Part shown: positions 1-6,363 of the stretch, one piece after another
Layout of the letters: every line of letters begins with the position of its first letter
How positions within the stretch are numbered: position 1 is the first letter of the stretch
From: Clostridium sp. CAG:1013
GTDB lineage: Bacteria; Bacillota; Clostridia; Oscillospirales; Acutalibacteraceae
Reading direction: 5' to 3'
NCBI GenBank assembly: GCA_000432995.1
Contig: HF972591.1
Location: 10,095-17,605, forward strand
Length of the DNA: 7,511 nucleotides
Notes under the pieces: generated by a model
Told to the model about the DNA's origin: nothing
Seen by the model: only the letters and a program-made list of their open reading frames with translations
The model's database searches: none
Position numbers and translations under genes: made by a program

Positions 1-216
1 ATCGCTGCCATTCGGCTGTCCCGTAAGGAGGTGGTGGTTCCCCAGCTGAGTTTCTACGCCGATCAGCAGGACGACGGAAGAGAAACCGCCCTGATAGAGG
101 CCACTATCGGCTTGCATCGGCGTTACGGCAAAAATGCGGTGGTAAAGGGGATGGATCTGCTGGAGGCGGCTACCACTATGGAACGGAACGGTCAAATAGG
201 AGGTCACAGAAAATGA
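1..216 (+). CDS. Y-family DNA polymerase (UmuC/DinB-like), C-terminal part
   Basis: Only the last 71 codons are inside the window; the frame is open from base 1 and the start lies upstream. The visible part ends with a basic helix (GLHRRYGKNAVVKG) and the tail ERNGQIGGH, which I recognise as the extreme C-terminus of Firmicutes UmuC/UvrX-type lesion-bypass polymerases, just after the little-finger domain. The catalytic palm lies outside the window, so activity cannot be judged. Such enzymes copy past damaged bases and are usually SOS-induced; the promoter and any LexA box would be upstream. The stop overlaps the ATG of the next gene (ATGA), so the two are probably translationally coupled. The YolD neighbour strongly supports the call. 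Confidence 0.85.
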   Translation: MAAIRLSRKEVVVPQLSFYADQQDDGRETALIEATIGLHRRYGKNAVVKGMDLLEAATTMERNGQIGGHRK

Positions 217-641
217 ATACCACAGCCTATGGCGATATGATCCACCTTTCCCGTCCTATTTCCCGCCATCCCAAGATGAGCGTGGAGAATCGGGCAAAAC
301 TGTTTGCCCCATTTTCGGCTTTGCGGGGATTTGATATTGAGATTCTCACCAAGGAGCAAGACCGGATGCTGGTGTCCCGGGTAACATTGGGAACCGACCA
401 GCAGGAGCTGATCCGCCACAGGCTGAACGACCTGAGGTCTGGTCAGAGGGTCACAGTTACTTGTTTTGCGCTGGCGAAGGAGCTGGAAGGTATTTCCTTG
501 GGAGAGTATGTCACCCAAACGGGACAGGTTCGGCGTGTGGACGATTTTTACCAGGTGTTGGTATTGGACAATGGTGTGGTGGCTTTTGAGGATATCCGGG
601 AACTGGAAGTCCAAAACGTGGAAGGAGCAGATGCGTCATGA
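213..641 (+). CDS. YolD-like family protein
   Basis: A 142-residue protein. The N-terminal half carries the YolD signature: YGDMIHL (6-12), then HPKMSVENRAKLFAPFSALRG (19-39), containing the characteristic R..LFAPF.AL.G core. The rest is a small, probably beta-rich domain ending EDIRELEV. YolD-like proteins are encoded next to Y-family polymerases in Firmicutes and have been proposed as the counterpart of UmuD, but their biochemistry is poorly known. The start is fixed by AGGAGGT at 198-204, 8 bases before the ATG, and by the ATGA overlap with the polymerase. The 3' end overlaps the next gene in the same way, giving a three-gene coupled unit. Length is normal for the family. The role in damage tolerance is inferred from context. 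Confidence 0.9.
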   Translation: MNTTAYGDMIHLSRPISRHPKMSVENRAKLFAPFSALRGFDIEILTKEQDRMLVSRVTLGTDQQELIRHRLNDLRSGQRVTVTCFALAKELEGISLGEYVTQTGQVRRVDDFYQVLVLDNGVVAFEDIRELEVQNVEGADAS

Positions 642-889
642 AGGAGTGTGCCCGTCGGAAGCAATACGTGGAAGTGGTAGCCACTCACTACATTGATGGG
701 AGCATCCGACCACAAAGGATTGTCTTGGCCACTGGTCCAGTATTTGATATCGAGGACAGTAGGGAGGCAGCTCCAGGCAAGGCCGGCTTTACAGGAGAGC
801 TGGCAAGACGGTTTATGGTGAAAATTAGGGGAAAGGAAACCTGCCTTTACGAGACCGGAGGAAGGTGGTTTGTAGAGATGAAGGAATAG
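638..889 (+). CDS. Small protein of unknown function in the polymerase/YolD cassette
   Basis: 83 residues, no signal peptide or membrane segment. I do not recognise a named domain. The sequence reads as a compact mostly-beta protein: YVEVVATHYIDGSIRP near the N-terminus, a central FDIEDSREA stretch, a short GKAGFTGE turn, and a C-terminal block RFMVKIRGKETCLY...RWFVEMKE. The start is supported by AAGGAG at 622-627 (10 bases upstream) and the ATGA overlap with the YolD gene, so it is a real third member of the operon. Actinobacterial polymerase cassettes also carry a small extra protein, but that is only an analogy in gene order. The operon ends at the hairpin 50 bases downstream. Its last 26 codons recur near the right end of the window at 7192-7274. 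Confidence 0.8.
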   Translation: MKECARRKQYVEVVATHYIDGSIRPQRIVLATGPVFDIEDSREAAPGKAGFTGELARRFMVKIRGKETCLYETGGRWFVEMKE

Positions 890-891
890 CC
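809..891 (+). repeat. Direct repeat, left copy (DR-L)
   Basis: These 83 bases match 7192-7274 in the same orientation, with differences only at 816, 825, 828 and 835; from 836 to 891 the copies are identical. The left copy is the native 3' end of the 83-residue gene plus two bases after its stop. Similarity ends sharply on both sides. A gene 3' end repeated at both edges of a 6300-bp block resembles the duplicated core left by site-specific integration into a gene end, but no integrase lies between the copies. Confidence 0.9.
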
Positions 892-938
892 ATTGCATAT
901 CTGCGTGATGTGGGAGAACAAGTAAACCGCAATTGCAT

Positions 939-979
939 AAAAAGGCCCTGGCAGTTCAATGAGTTGCCAGGGCCTTTTT
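939..979 (+). terminator. Rho-independent terminator of the polymerase cassette
   Basis: A perfect 15-bp stem (939-953 with 965-979) around an 11-base loop. The core GGCCCTGGCA is flanked by an A run on the left and a T run on the right, so it can act in either direction. It lies 50 bases after the stop of the 83-residue gene and is the natural end of that operon. Confidence 0.9.
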
Positions 980-991
980 ACACCCTAAATG

Positions 992-1025
992 AAAAATCCC
1001 AAAGGAGTATTCCTTTGGGATTTTT
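992..1025. terminator. Second, tandem hairpin terminator (bidirectional)
   Basis: A perfect 15-bp stem (992-1006 with 1011-1025), core TCCCAAAGGA, with a 4-base loop and A5/T5 flanks. It begins 12 bases after the first terminator. The symmetrical A/T flanks mean it could also stop minus-strand transcription coming from the right. Confidence 0.85.
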
Positions 1026-1300
1026 ATGGTGGGCTCATTGGATTAGAACCAGCGTTCTCGCCTGCCAGCTCGATCAGAGTAAAACGGTTTCCACTGCAGA
1101 TCAACTTCCTACAGAGTCGGAATTGTCAGGCTGTCAAGGAGGGAACCCAGACTTCATGCGGGGTCCGGGTGGATCCCACAAATTGAGCGCCGATTTGAAA
1201 AACAGTATTCAGAGGTAGACAGAAAAGAAATATCACGGGGTAAAAGAGGGGCGAATCTCGGAGAAGGGGGTATAAAGGGATAAGTTTTGTGCTTTTTATA

Positions 1301-1326
1301 AGGCTCTCCCAGATGAGGGAGAGCCT
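1301..1326. terminator. Hairpin terminator candidate downstream of the HdeD-like gene
   Basis: A perfect 10-bp stem AGGCTCTCCC / GGGAGAGCCT around a 6-base loop. It is followed on the plus strand by ATTTGATTT and on the minus strand by TTATAAAAAGC, so neither side has a clean T run. It lies about 200 bases beyond the end of the minus-strand HdeD-like gene and may end that transcript or block leftover plus-strand transcription. Confidence 0.6.
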
Positions 1327-1529
1327 ATTTGATTTATGCCTCTTTCTTCTTTTATTGTTATTAGTTTAGGGATCAACCTGTTGCGATCAGCTGTGTGTTC
1401 TTCACCTCCTTGCTTGTCACTGACATCTCGGAATGTCCACCTGTTATGGAATTATGTAGTGAAGGCGATTCATTTCAAACGGTGGATAGAATAAGGACAT
1501 CCTTTTGGATACGTAGAAAAACAAACTTT

Positions 1530-2099
1530 TCAGACAGATGTTCCCGGAGTTTTCGGAGCGGCATCATTCGATTTTTTTGAAATAAGTGCCGTTAGCAAGT
1601 CACTCAGGCCGTCCGCCATAAGCGTAGCGCCAAACAACATAATTACAATTTGAGCAGCATGGAAGGGGTAGAGGATGAGAACCAGCCCCAAAATTAAGGG
1701 AACAAGGGCAGAAAAGAAAAGTGGAATACGGGCGGGATGCTTTTCTTGGATCCCAGTTATAACAAGTGGAGTTTTTCCTACACCGTCAATCAAGAGAAAT
1801 GCTCCTAAAACTAAGGGCAGGAACGATAGGATTGCTTGAGGCCAGATCAAAGCAAAAATTGAAAATGCGCCTGGCAATATGGTAAGGAAAAGGTCCCCAC
1901 CAGAAGCATCATTATTTCGGCTGCTTTGAATGTACCGCCACAAATGAGTGATACCATATGCCGCCATACCTCCAGCCAGTGCCCAAACGAACAGAGAACC
2001 AGTCAAACTTGGGAAGAAGAGCATCGGGATACCGAGTAACATGTAAAGTAACGCAATCCATATAGAAGCACTACGAGTCCAGAAAAATTGCAACATCAT
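1530..2099 (-). CDS. HdeD/DUF308 family membrane protein
   Basis: 189 residues, strongly hydrophobic, with about six membrane helices (roughly 11-30, 34-54, 70-86, 89-105, 125-144, 147-173) in three hairpin pairs, as usual for HdeD-type DUF308 proteins of 180-200 residues. The repeat-like motifs LLIDGV (102-107) and LMADGLSDLLTA (160-171) are typical of the family. The N-terminus is short and basic, and the polar tail (KKSNDAAPKTPGTSV) is probably cytoplasmic. HdeD is linked to acid resistance in E. coli; in Clostridia these proteins are mostly uncharacterised and probably serve envelope stress. The start is ATGATG at 2094-2099, preceded by AAGGAGGT; a longer frame would translate the ribosome binding site itself and is rejected. 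The second ATG (2096) has slightly better spacing. It is divergent from the Crp/Fnr-type gene, a likely regulator. Confidence 0.85.
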   Translation of the reverse strand: MMLQFFWTRSASIWIALLYMLLGIPMLFFPSLTGSLFVWALAGGMAAYGITHLWRYIQSSRNNDASGGDLFLTILPGAFSIFALIWPQAILSFLPLVLGAFLLIDGVGKTPLVITGIQEKHPARIPLFFSALVPLILGLVLILYPFHAAQIVIMLFGATLMADGLSDLLTALISKKSNDAAPKTPGTSV

Positions 2100-2103
2100 T
2101 TTT

Positions 2104-2111
2104 ACCTCCTT
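2104..2111 (-). promoter_or_regulatory. Ribosome binding site that sets the HdeD-like start
   Basis: AAGGAGGT on the minus strand, 4 bases before the first ATG (2099) and 7 before the second (2096). The frame stays open for 20 codons upstream, where this site would read as lysine-glutamate-valine, so the site rules out the longer version. Confidence 0.85.
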
Positions 2112-2126
2112 AATAGAGAAAATAGG

Positions 2127-2154
2127 TTTATATGTGGTCATTATCAAAAGTAAA
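2127..2154 (-). promoter_or_regulatory. Possible promoter of the HdeD-like gene
   Basis: On the minus strand, TTTACT (2149-2154) and TATAAA (2127-2132) are separated by 16 bases, which would place the transcription start about 20 bases before the ribosome binding site. The -35 is poor and the spacing is one base short, so this is only the best candidate seen. Confidence 0.3.
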
Positions 2155-2245
2155 TTCATATCAGGCCCTCAGATTTCTCCTCTCCACCATATTTGCCTGG
2201 TTTTATCTTACGAATACATCATACCGTGACAGGATGATATATTCA

Positions 2246-2259
2246 GTTGTTTTTACAAC
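2246..2259. promoter_or_regulatory. 14-bp palindrome, possible Crp/Fnr-type operator
   Basis: GTTGT-TTTT-ACAAC, two 5-base half-sites separated by 4 bases, which is the geometry of FNR-type sites (TTGAT-N4-ATCAA). It sits between the divergent HdeD-like and Crp/Fnr-like genes, centred about 73 bases upstream of the predicted start from the 2291-2319 promoter, near a class I activator position. A second inverted pair, ATCAT-N11-ATGAT (2218-2238), lies close by. Binding is inferred. Confidence 0.35.
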
Positions 2260-2290
2260 GAAACCTCTTTTCCCTTCAAAAATATTTACA

Positions 2291-2319
2291 TTGACAAACC
2301 TCTTTGAAACGACTATGGT
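2291..2319 (+). promoter_or_regulatory. Sigma-70-type promoter of the Crp/Fnr-like gene
   Basis: A perfect TTGACA -35 (2291-2296), a 17-base spacer and TATGGT as -10 (2314-2319). Transcription would begin near 2326, giving a leader of about 27 bases that contains GAAAGGAGG before the start at 2353. Confidence 0.65.
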
Positions 2320-2352
2320 TATCTTAGATACATTCAAGAAAGGAGGATCCCA

Positions 2353-3081
2353 ATGGTATCACAAGAAACATTTTTTCAAACCCTTCAAAACAGCATCCTT
2401 TTTCAGGACATGTGCCAGAGTGAAATTGAAACCGTCCTTGGGAAACTCCAATCTTATCGCAAGATATTCCCAAAGCACGCGATGGTCATTCAGGATGGAG
2501 AATGTTTACCACAAGTGGGGTTAATCCTGGAAGGAAACTTACACCTGTTCCATGTTGACGCAAAAGGAAACAAAAACTTGATGGACTGTTTGGGTGCGGG
2601 GGAAACGCTGGGATTATTGAACGCAATTGGAGGATACCGGCTCCACGTTTCTGCAGAGGCTACGGAAAATACGGAACTTTTCTTTTTCTCAGTAGACGAT
2701 CTTCTTCGCGGAAACAAAGTAACTTTGCCCCCTCAAATTCATTTCTTGCAAAATTTAGCTCTGGCAACGGCGCAGCAGGCATACCGTTTGACAAAAAAGT
2801 TGGAGGATAGCATCAGACATTCCACCAGAGAACACCTTCAAGATTATCTGTCAGAAGAATTTCATAAAACCGGAAAACGAATCTTCACGATTCCGTTAAA
2901 CCGTCAGGATTTGGCAGACTTCCTTTTTGTGGATCGCAGTGCGATGTCCAATGAACTCTGTAAAATGCGGGAAGAAGGGCTGATCAAATTTGAAAAAAGC
3001 AGATTCGAGCTATTGATTGAAATGCCCATTACAGATGCGGAACAGGACCCTAATTCGGCCATGAACAAACGTAAAAAATAA
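2353..3081 (+). CDS. Crp/Fnr family transcriptional regulator
   Basis: 242 residues, usual for the family. Residues about 15-120 form the cyclic-nucleotide-binding-like beta barrel (ILEGNLHLFHVDAKG at 58-72; CLGAGETLGLLNAIGG at 79-94), about 128-160 the dimer helix, and 178-222 a winged helix-turn-helix (FTIPLNRQDLADFLFVDRSAMSNELCKM, with recognition helix about 195-207). The barrel has cysteines at 21, 51 and 79 but no FNR-type N-terminal cysteine cluster, so an iron-sulphur oxygen sensor is unlikely; the ligand cannot be read. AGGAGG at 2341-2346 lies 6 bases before the ATG. It is divergent from the HdeD-like gene, its most obvious target, and lies 90 bases before the hydrolase operon, with no terminator hairpin seen between, so read-through is possible. 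Confidence 0.92.
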   Translation: MVSQETFFQTLQNSILFQDMCQSEIETVLGKLQSYRKIFPKHAMVIQDGECLPQVGLILEGNLHLFHVDAKGNKNLMDCLGAGETLGLLNAIGGYRLHVSAEATENTELFFFSVDDLLRGNKVTLPPQIHFLQNLALATAQQAYRLTKKLEDSIRHSTREHLQDYLSEEFHKTGKRIFTIPLNRQDLADFLFVDRSAMSNELCKMREEGLIKFEKSRFELLIEMPITDAEQDPNSAMNKRKK

Positions 3082-3139
3082 ATCTGTATAAGAAATTTCT
3101 GCATGTTATTTCACATCAGAAGATCTAAAATCAGATGAA

Positions 3140-3158
3140 TCGCCGCAAATTTCGGCGA
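3140..3158 (+). promoter_or_regulatory. Short hairpin just upstream of the hydrolase start
   Basis: TCGCCG / CGGCGA, a 6-bp perfect stem with a 7-base loop, ending 13 bases before the ATG at 3172. There is no T run, so it is not a terminator. It sits where a ribosome binding site would normally be, and only a weak GGAAC follows it. It could affect translation or stabilise a processed message, but this is only a structural observation. Confidence 0.35.
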
Positions 3159-3171
3159 GATTGGAACAAAA

Positions 3172-4155
3172 ATGAAACTTAGTAAAAAAGCGATCACAGC
3201 GGCGTTGAAAACGGTATCTTCCATCCAGCCGGACGTGAGAAAAACTTATAAGTTACAGCGGGCAATCGACCGATTGAGCCAAGCTTCGCTGTTAAAACCC
3301 CTGTATCCTATGAAGGATATGATTGTGGAAGGTCGAAACGGTCAAATTCCGGTACGTCTGTTTTATCCTCAAAACGAAACCATTAGAGGTCTCATTTTAT
3401 TTTATCATGGAGGCGGATGGGTAACCGGTGACGTAGAGACCTACACTCGCGTGTGTGCTCTTACCGCTAGAAAAACAGGATATTTGGTGGCGTCGGTAGA
3501 TTACCGTCTTGCCCCTGAGCATAAATTCCCCACAGGAGTTGAGGACTGCTTTGACGTTGCTAACTGGTTCTTTGAAAACAGTTTGGGAGAACTGGGGATT
3601 CATCCAAAAGATATCGTGTTAATGGGTGACAGTGCCGGCGGAAATTTGACAGCGGTCACTTCCTTGAAAGGCAGGGATGAGCACGCGTTCTATCCCAGGC
3701 GCCAGATTTTGCTGTATCCCGCCACATATCCAGATCATACAGAAGCTTCGCCATATGGATCAGTCGTGGAAAATGGAACTGATTATGTTCTTACTTCTCG
3801 GCGCATTGAGGAATACGCACAATTGTACCAACGTTCTCCTGCAGACCGGGAAAGTCCCTATTTTGCCCCTCTTCTGGCAAAAGACTTTTCCAACCAGCCT
3901 GAGACGCTGATTATTTCGGCTCAGTTGGATCCCTTGCGAGATGAGGGAGAGGATTATGGCTGTCGTTTGCGTGAGGCGGGGAACCGGGTGTGGATTTTCC
4001 AAATGAAAAACGCACTGCACGGATTTTTCTCTTTGCCTGCCACCGCTCCGGCGGTAAAGAAAACATTTGAGATTCTGCTGGCTTTTCTGGAAGAGCCTGA
4101 GCGGCTGGAGGAAATGGAACATGGACAAGAACAATGCACCATGGATGGAACTTGA
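3172..4155 (+). CDS. Alpha/beta hydrolase, HSL-type esterase family (Abhydrolase_3)
   Basis: 327 residues, normal for bacterial hormone-sensitive-lipase-type esterases. The oxyanion-hole motif HGGGW is at 79-83, YRLAPEHKFP at 111-120, the nucleophile elbow GDSAGG at 152-157 (Ser154), the acid at Asp253 in DPLRDE and the base at His283 in HGF, so the triad is complete. There is no signal peptide; the first 40 residues are a cap-like basic helical region. It should hydrolyse esters of small or medium acyl chains in the cytoplasm; the natural substrate is unknown. The start is the only reasonable ATG but has a weak ribosome binding site (GGAAC). The 3' end overlaps the acyltransferase gene by 35 bases. 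Pairing with an acyltransferase suggests that it removes or trims the ester that the partner makes, an inference from context. Confidence 0.9.
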   Translation: MKLSKKAITAALKTVSSIQPDVRKTYKLQRAIDRLSQASLLKPLYPMKDMIVEGRNGQIPVRLFYPQNETIRGLILFYHGGGWVTGDVETYTRVCALTARKTGYLVASVDYRLAPEHKFPTGVEDCFDVANWFFENSLGELGIHPKDIVLMGDSAGGNLTAVTSLKGRDEHAFYPRRQILLYPATYPDHTEASPYGSVVENGTDYVLTSRRIEEYAQLYQRSPADRESPYFAPLLAKDFSNQPETLIISAQLDPLRDEGEDYGCRLREAGNRVWIFQMKNALHGFFSLPATAPAVKKTFEILLAFLEEPERLEEMEHGQEQCTMDGT

Positions 4156-5386
4156 CAATGCCGCGAAAATTTTCCCTTCTACCGGAACAAAGCGGGACCA
4201 TAAAGTGTTCCGGTTTGTCTGCGAGCTGCGAGAAGTAGTACAGCCCCAGTTGTTACAGCAAGCGGCGGAGGAAACCTTGGAAAGCTTTCCGAATTTCAAG
4301 TCGGTTATGCGGCGCGGGTTGTTTTGGTATTATCTGGAAGAGAGTAACCTTTTGCCCGTTATAGAAGAAGAGCAGGAACCTTTATGTGCCGCGTTGTATG
4401 AGAAAAACCGTCCCGGACTGTTGTTTCGGGTCACCTATTTTGGCCCCCGAATCAATTTAGAAGTTTACCATGTACTTGCCGACGGCACAGGGGCTATGTG
4501 GTTTTTAGAAGAGATGGTGTGCCGGTATCTTTCTTTAAGCCATCCGCAGCTGCAAGATCAATGGCGCAAGGATGAATGCACACCGCCTATTTTCCGCCGG
4601 CAAGAGGACAGTTACAGCGCCCACTATGGAAAAACTAGAGAAAAGGGGAGCAGGGTAGAGCGGGCGTTTCGCTTCTCCGGGCGGAAGCTTCCTGAACACC
4701 GGGTAAGGGCCATTGGTGGACTCATGTCGGTGGGTCAGGTAAAGGCTTTGGCCAAAAAGCAGCAGGCAACGATTACGGTTATGCTTACGGCTATGCTTCT
4801 TTTGGCTATTTATCAGGAAATGCCCGTGAGTCATCGCAAAAGGCCAGTCGTGATTTCCGTACCGGTCAATTTGAGAAACTATTTTCCTTCCGATAGTTCC
4901 CGTAACTTTTTTACGCTTATCCAGATACGGTATGATTTTTCGCAAAATTCACCGGAATTTTCCCAGATCGCTGCTTCTGTATCCCAGCAGTTCCAGCAGC
5001 AGCTTACCAAAGAAAAATTGGGCAAGCACATCAATTCCCTTATTGCCATGGAAAAAAATCCTATTGCCAGGGCGGTGCCGCTAGGGCTGAAAAACCTGTT
5101 CATGCGCTTGGGAGGTTTTTTTGCAAGCATGGGGGAAACCGCAGGGCTTTCCAACGTGGGGCAGGTGAAAATGCCTGAACCTTTCCGGCCGTATATTCGT
5201 TTGTTCGATGTGTTTACAGCTACGGATAAGCTTCAAATTTGCATGTGTTCCTTTGAGGACGCTATGATGGTCACCTTTTCCGATCCCTTTCGAGATCCGG
5301 CGGTGCAGCGGCGCTTTTTCAGGATGCTGTCCAGCGAAGGGATCGAGATCGAGATTATTACAGACCACTGGGAGGAAACGTTATGA
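4121..5386 (+). CDS. Condensation/WES-superfamily O-acyltransferase (alcohol acetyltransferase-like)
   Basis: 421 residues. The N-terminal WMELDNAAKIFPSTG (8-22) and the helix LLQQAAEETLESFPNFKSV are typical of clostridial alcohol-acetyltransferase-like proteins. The catalytic HxxxDG motif is present as HVLADG (117-122). The second half has VPVNLRNYFPS (248-258), which opens the second lobe, and LSNVG (343-347), near the solvent channel. It belongs to the CoA-dependent acyltransferase superfamily that includes condensation domains, PapA5 and wax ester synthases, and should transfer an acyl group from CoA or a carrier to a hydroxyl group. The frame is open further upstream, but GGAGG at 4107-4111, 9 bases before the ATG, sets this start. 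It overlaps the hydrolase gene by 35 bases and the next gene by ATGA. No membrane segment is seen, although the membrane-bound neighbour suggests it may act there. Acceptor unknown. Confidence 0.82.
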   Translation: MDKNNAPWMELDNAAKIFPSTGTKRDHKVFRFVCELREVVQPQLLQQAAEETLESFPNFKSVMRRGLFWYYLEESNLLPVIEEEQEPLCAALYEKNRPGLLFRVTYFGPRINLEVYHVLADGTGAMWFLEEMVCRYLSLSHPQLQDQWRKDECTPPIFRRQEDSYSAHYGKTREKGSRVERAFRFSGRKLPEHRVRAIGGLMSVGQVKALAKKQQATITVMLTAMLLLAIYQEMPVSHRKRPVVISVPVNLRNYFPSDSSRNFFTLIQIRYDFSQNSPEFSQIAASVSQQFQQQLTKEKLGKHINSLIAMEKNPIARAVPLGLKNLFMRLGGFFASMGETAGLSNVGQVKMPEPFRPYIRLFDVFTATDKLQICMCSFEDAMMVTFSDPFRDPAVQRRFFRMLSSEGIEIEIITDHWEETL

Positions 5387-6048
5387 GGCGGTGTGAGAAC
5401 TGCGGCGTTCAAGTTGCTGGAACCAGAGAGCGTTGTCCCCTGTGCGGAGGAATTCTGAATAAGGTCTCTGGCGAAGAGCGGGAAGTTTACCCGAAAGTGC
5501 CTCTGTTGCGGAGAAAATACAAGAAACTGTTGTTTCCTTTGTTTCTGTTCTCCATTGCATGCTGTATTGCAGCGGGAATCGTAAATTTGGTGTTTCCGCA
5601 GACTGGTTTTTGGTCTTTGATCGTACTGTGTGGAGTGTTGTATCTTTGGTCCTGTTTGCGGACTGCCGTGACAAAACGAGGAAACCTTCCAAAACAGCTG
5701 CTATTACAGACCCTGTTTCTCAGCGTGCTGCTTTTGCTTCTGGATCTGCTGACAGGCTGGCGGGGTTGGAGCGCCGGGTATGGCGTGCCGTTGCTCAGTA
5801 CAGCTTCCATGATGGCGCTGGCTGTGTACTACTGGGGATTCCGGTGGGAAGACCATCATATTGTCCAGTATGTGGCGTTAGACCTGCTTTACAGCGCTGT
5901 TTCCGCTGTGTTATTTTTCACGGGATGCGCTGGGGTGTTATGGCCTTCTCTTTTATGCATGTGTATGGGGGTCGGCTCTTTTTTGGCGGTTGTCTTGTTC
6001 CGCAGAAAAGTGATTTTAGGACAGCTGCATCGGGGGATCCACTTGTAG
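5383..6048 (+). CDS. Zinc-ribbon six-helix membrane protein (DUF6320-like)
   Basis: 221 residues. The N-terminus is a zinc ribbon, C4-x2-C7-x10-C18-x2-C21 (CENCGVQ...RCPLCGG), followed by a basic linker (to about 48) and six predicted membrane helices at roughly 49-70, 75-93, 106-126, 132-152, 162-182 and 184-206. The tail is short and basic. I recall this architecture as DUF6320, found downstream of the same acyltransferase and hydrolase pair in Clostridia; the name is from memory. Function unknown; it could anchor the acyltransferase to the membrane or carry its product. The start is the ATG in the ATGA overlap, with GGAGG at 5371-5375 (7 bases upstream). It is the last gene of the operon; the terminator lies 67 bases after the stop. 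Confidence 0.8.
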   Translation: MRRCENCGVQVAGTRERCPLCGGILNKVSGEEREVYPKVPLLRRKYKKLLFPLFLFSIACCIAAGIVNLVFPQTGFWSLIVLCGVLYLWSCLRTAVTKRGNLPKQLLLQTLFLSVLLLLLDLLTGWRGWSAGYGVPLLSTASMMALAVYYWGFRWEDHHIVQYVALDLLYSAVSAVLFFTGCAGVLWPSLLCMCMGVGSFLAVVLFRRKVILGQLHRGIHL

Positions 6049-6115
6049 TCTGTAATGGGACAAAACAAAGCAAATAACGGATCCATACTGAAGGTGTCTT
6101 ATTTCAAGCAATTTT

Positions 6116-6157
6116 AAAAAGCCGTGACTTCAAAGACGATTGAGGTTACGGCTTTTT
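6116..6157 (+). terminator. Terminator of the hydrolase/acyltransferase operon
   Basis: An 18-bp stem (6116-6133 with 6140-6157) containing two G-T pairs and no mismatch, around a 6-base loop, with core AGCCGTGACTTCAA. The right side ends in a run of six T. It lies just downstream of the DUF6320-like gene. Confidence 0.9.
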
Positions 6158-6254
6158 TATGTTTGCAAATGGTAACCAGTTGAACGCGATCAAGTCTGTG
6201 TCGGGGTACCGATGAAAAGCAGCTCATGTACTTTCTATGTACATGAATAAAACA

Positions 6255-6287
6255 AAAAGCGGCTTTGAATTTATCAAAGCCGCTTTT
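6255..6287 (-). terminator. Terminator of the minus-strand GNAT / receiver-like pair
   Basis: A perfect 14-bp stem (6255-6268 with 6274-6287), core GCGGCTTTGA, with a 5-base loop. On the minus strand it is followed by a T-rich tail (TTTTTGTTTT, counting the end of the stem), making it the end of the genes at 6364-7169. A weaker T run on the plus side could give some two-way function. Confidence 0.88.
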
Positions 6288-6363
6288 AAATAGCAAATTT
6301 TCACTTTATCTACTTTTAATGACATTTTGCCAGTATATCGAGAAATAACTTCGCTGACAAACA

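Larger units (their letters stand above)
890..1529. other. 640-base region without a supported gene
   Basis: It holds the terminators at 939-979, 992-1025 and 1301-1326. Open frames here run straight through perfect terminator hairpins, have no ribosome binding site and look random. On the minus strand, AAGGAGGTG (about 1405-1413) looks like a ribosome binding site, but no start codon follows at a workable distance; the GTG inside it gives only ten codons. Between 1027 and 1060 the minus strand resembles the 3' end of a tRNA but is badly formed. The region looks like decayed sequence between two transcription units. Confidence 0.6.
6049..6363. other. Convergent intergenic region with facing terminators
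   Basis: No gene is supported. It contains the two terminators listed separately and, between them, a smaller hairpin TCATGTAC / GTACATGA (6224-6231 with 6239-6246, 7-base loop) without a T run. The remainder, including 6288-6363 after the minus-strand gene, shows nothing recognisable. Confidence 0.75.

Noticed and set aside
1027..1095. Possible minus-strand tRNA: TGG, then GGGCTCA and a TTCTAAT loop read on the minus strand
   Set aside because: The T stem is only about four pairs, the loop lacks the purine at position 57, no matching 5' acceptor strand lies at tRNA distance and no anticodon arm forms. At most a decayed remnant.
865..1218. Plus-strand 117-codon open frame
   Set aside because: It starts inside the 83-residue gene in another frame and runs through two perfect terminators; no ribosome binding site.
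1395..1580. 61-codon plus-strand frame overlapping the end of the HdeD-like gene
   Set aside because: No ribosome binding site, antisense to a clear gene, composition unlike a real protein.
2100..2159. 20-residue N-terminal extension of the HdeD-like protein
   Set aside because: It would translate a perfect AAGGAGGT ribosome binding site that serves the ATGATG at 2094-2099.
4067..4120. Longer N-terminus for the acyltransferase
   Set aside because: The upstream codons lie inside the hydrolase gene, while GGAGG sits correctly before the ATG at 4121 and the family-like sequence begins there.
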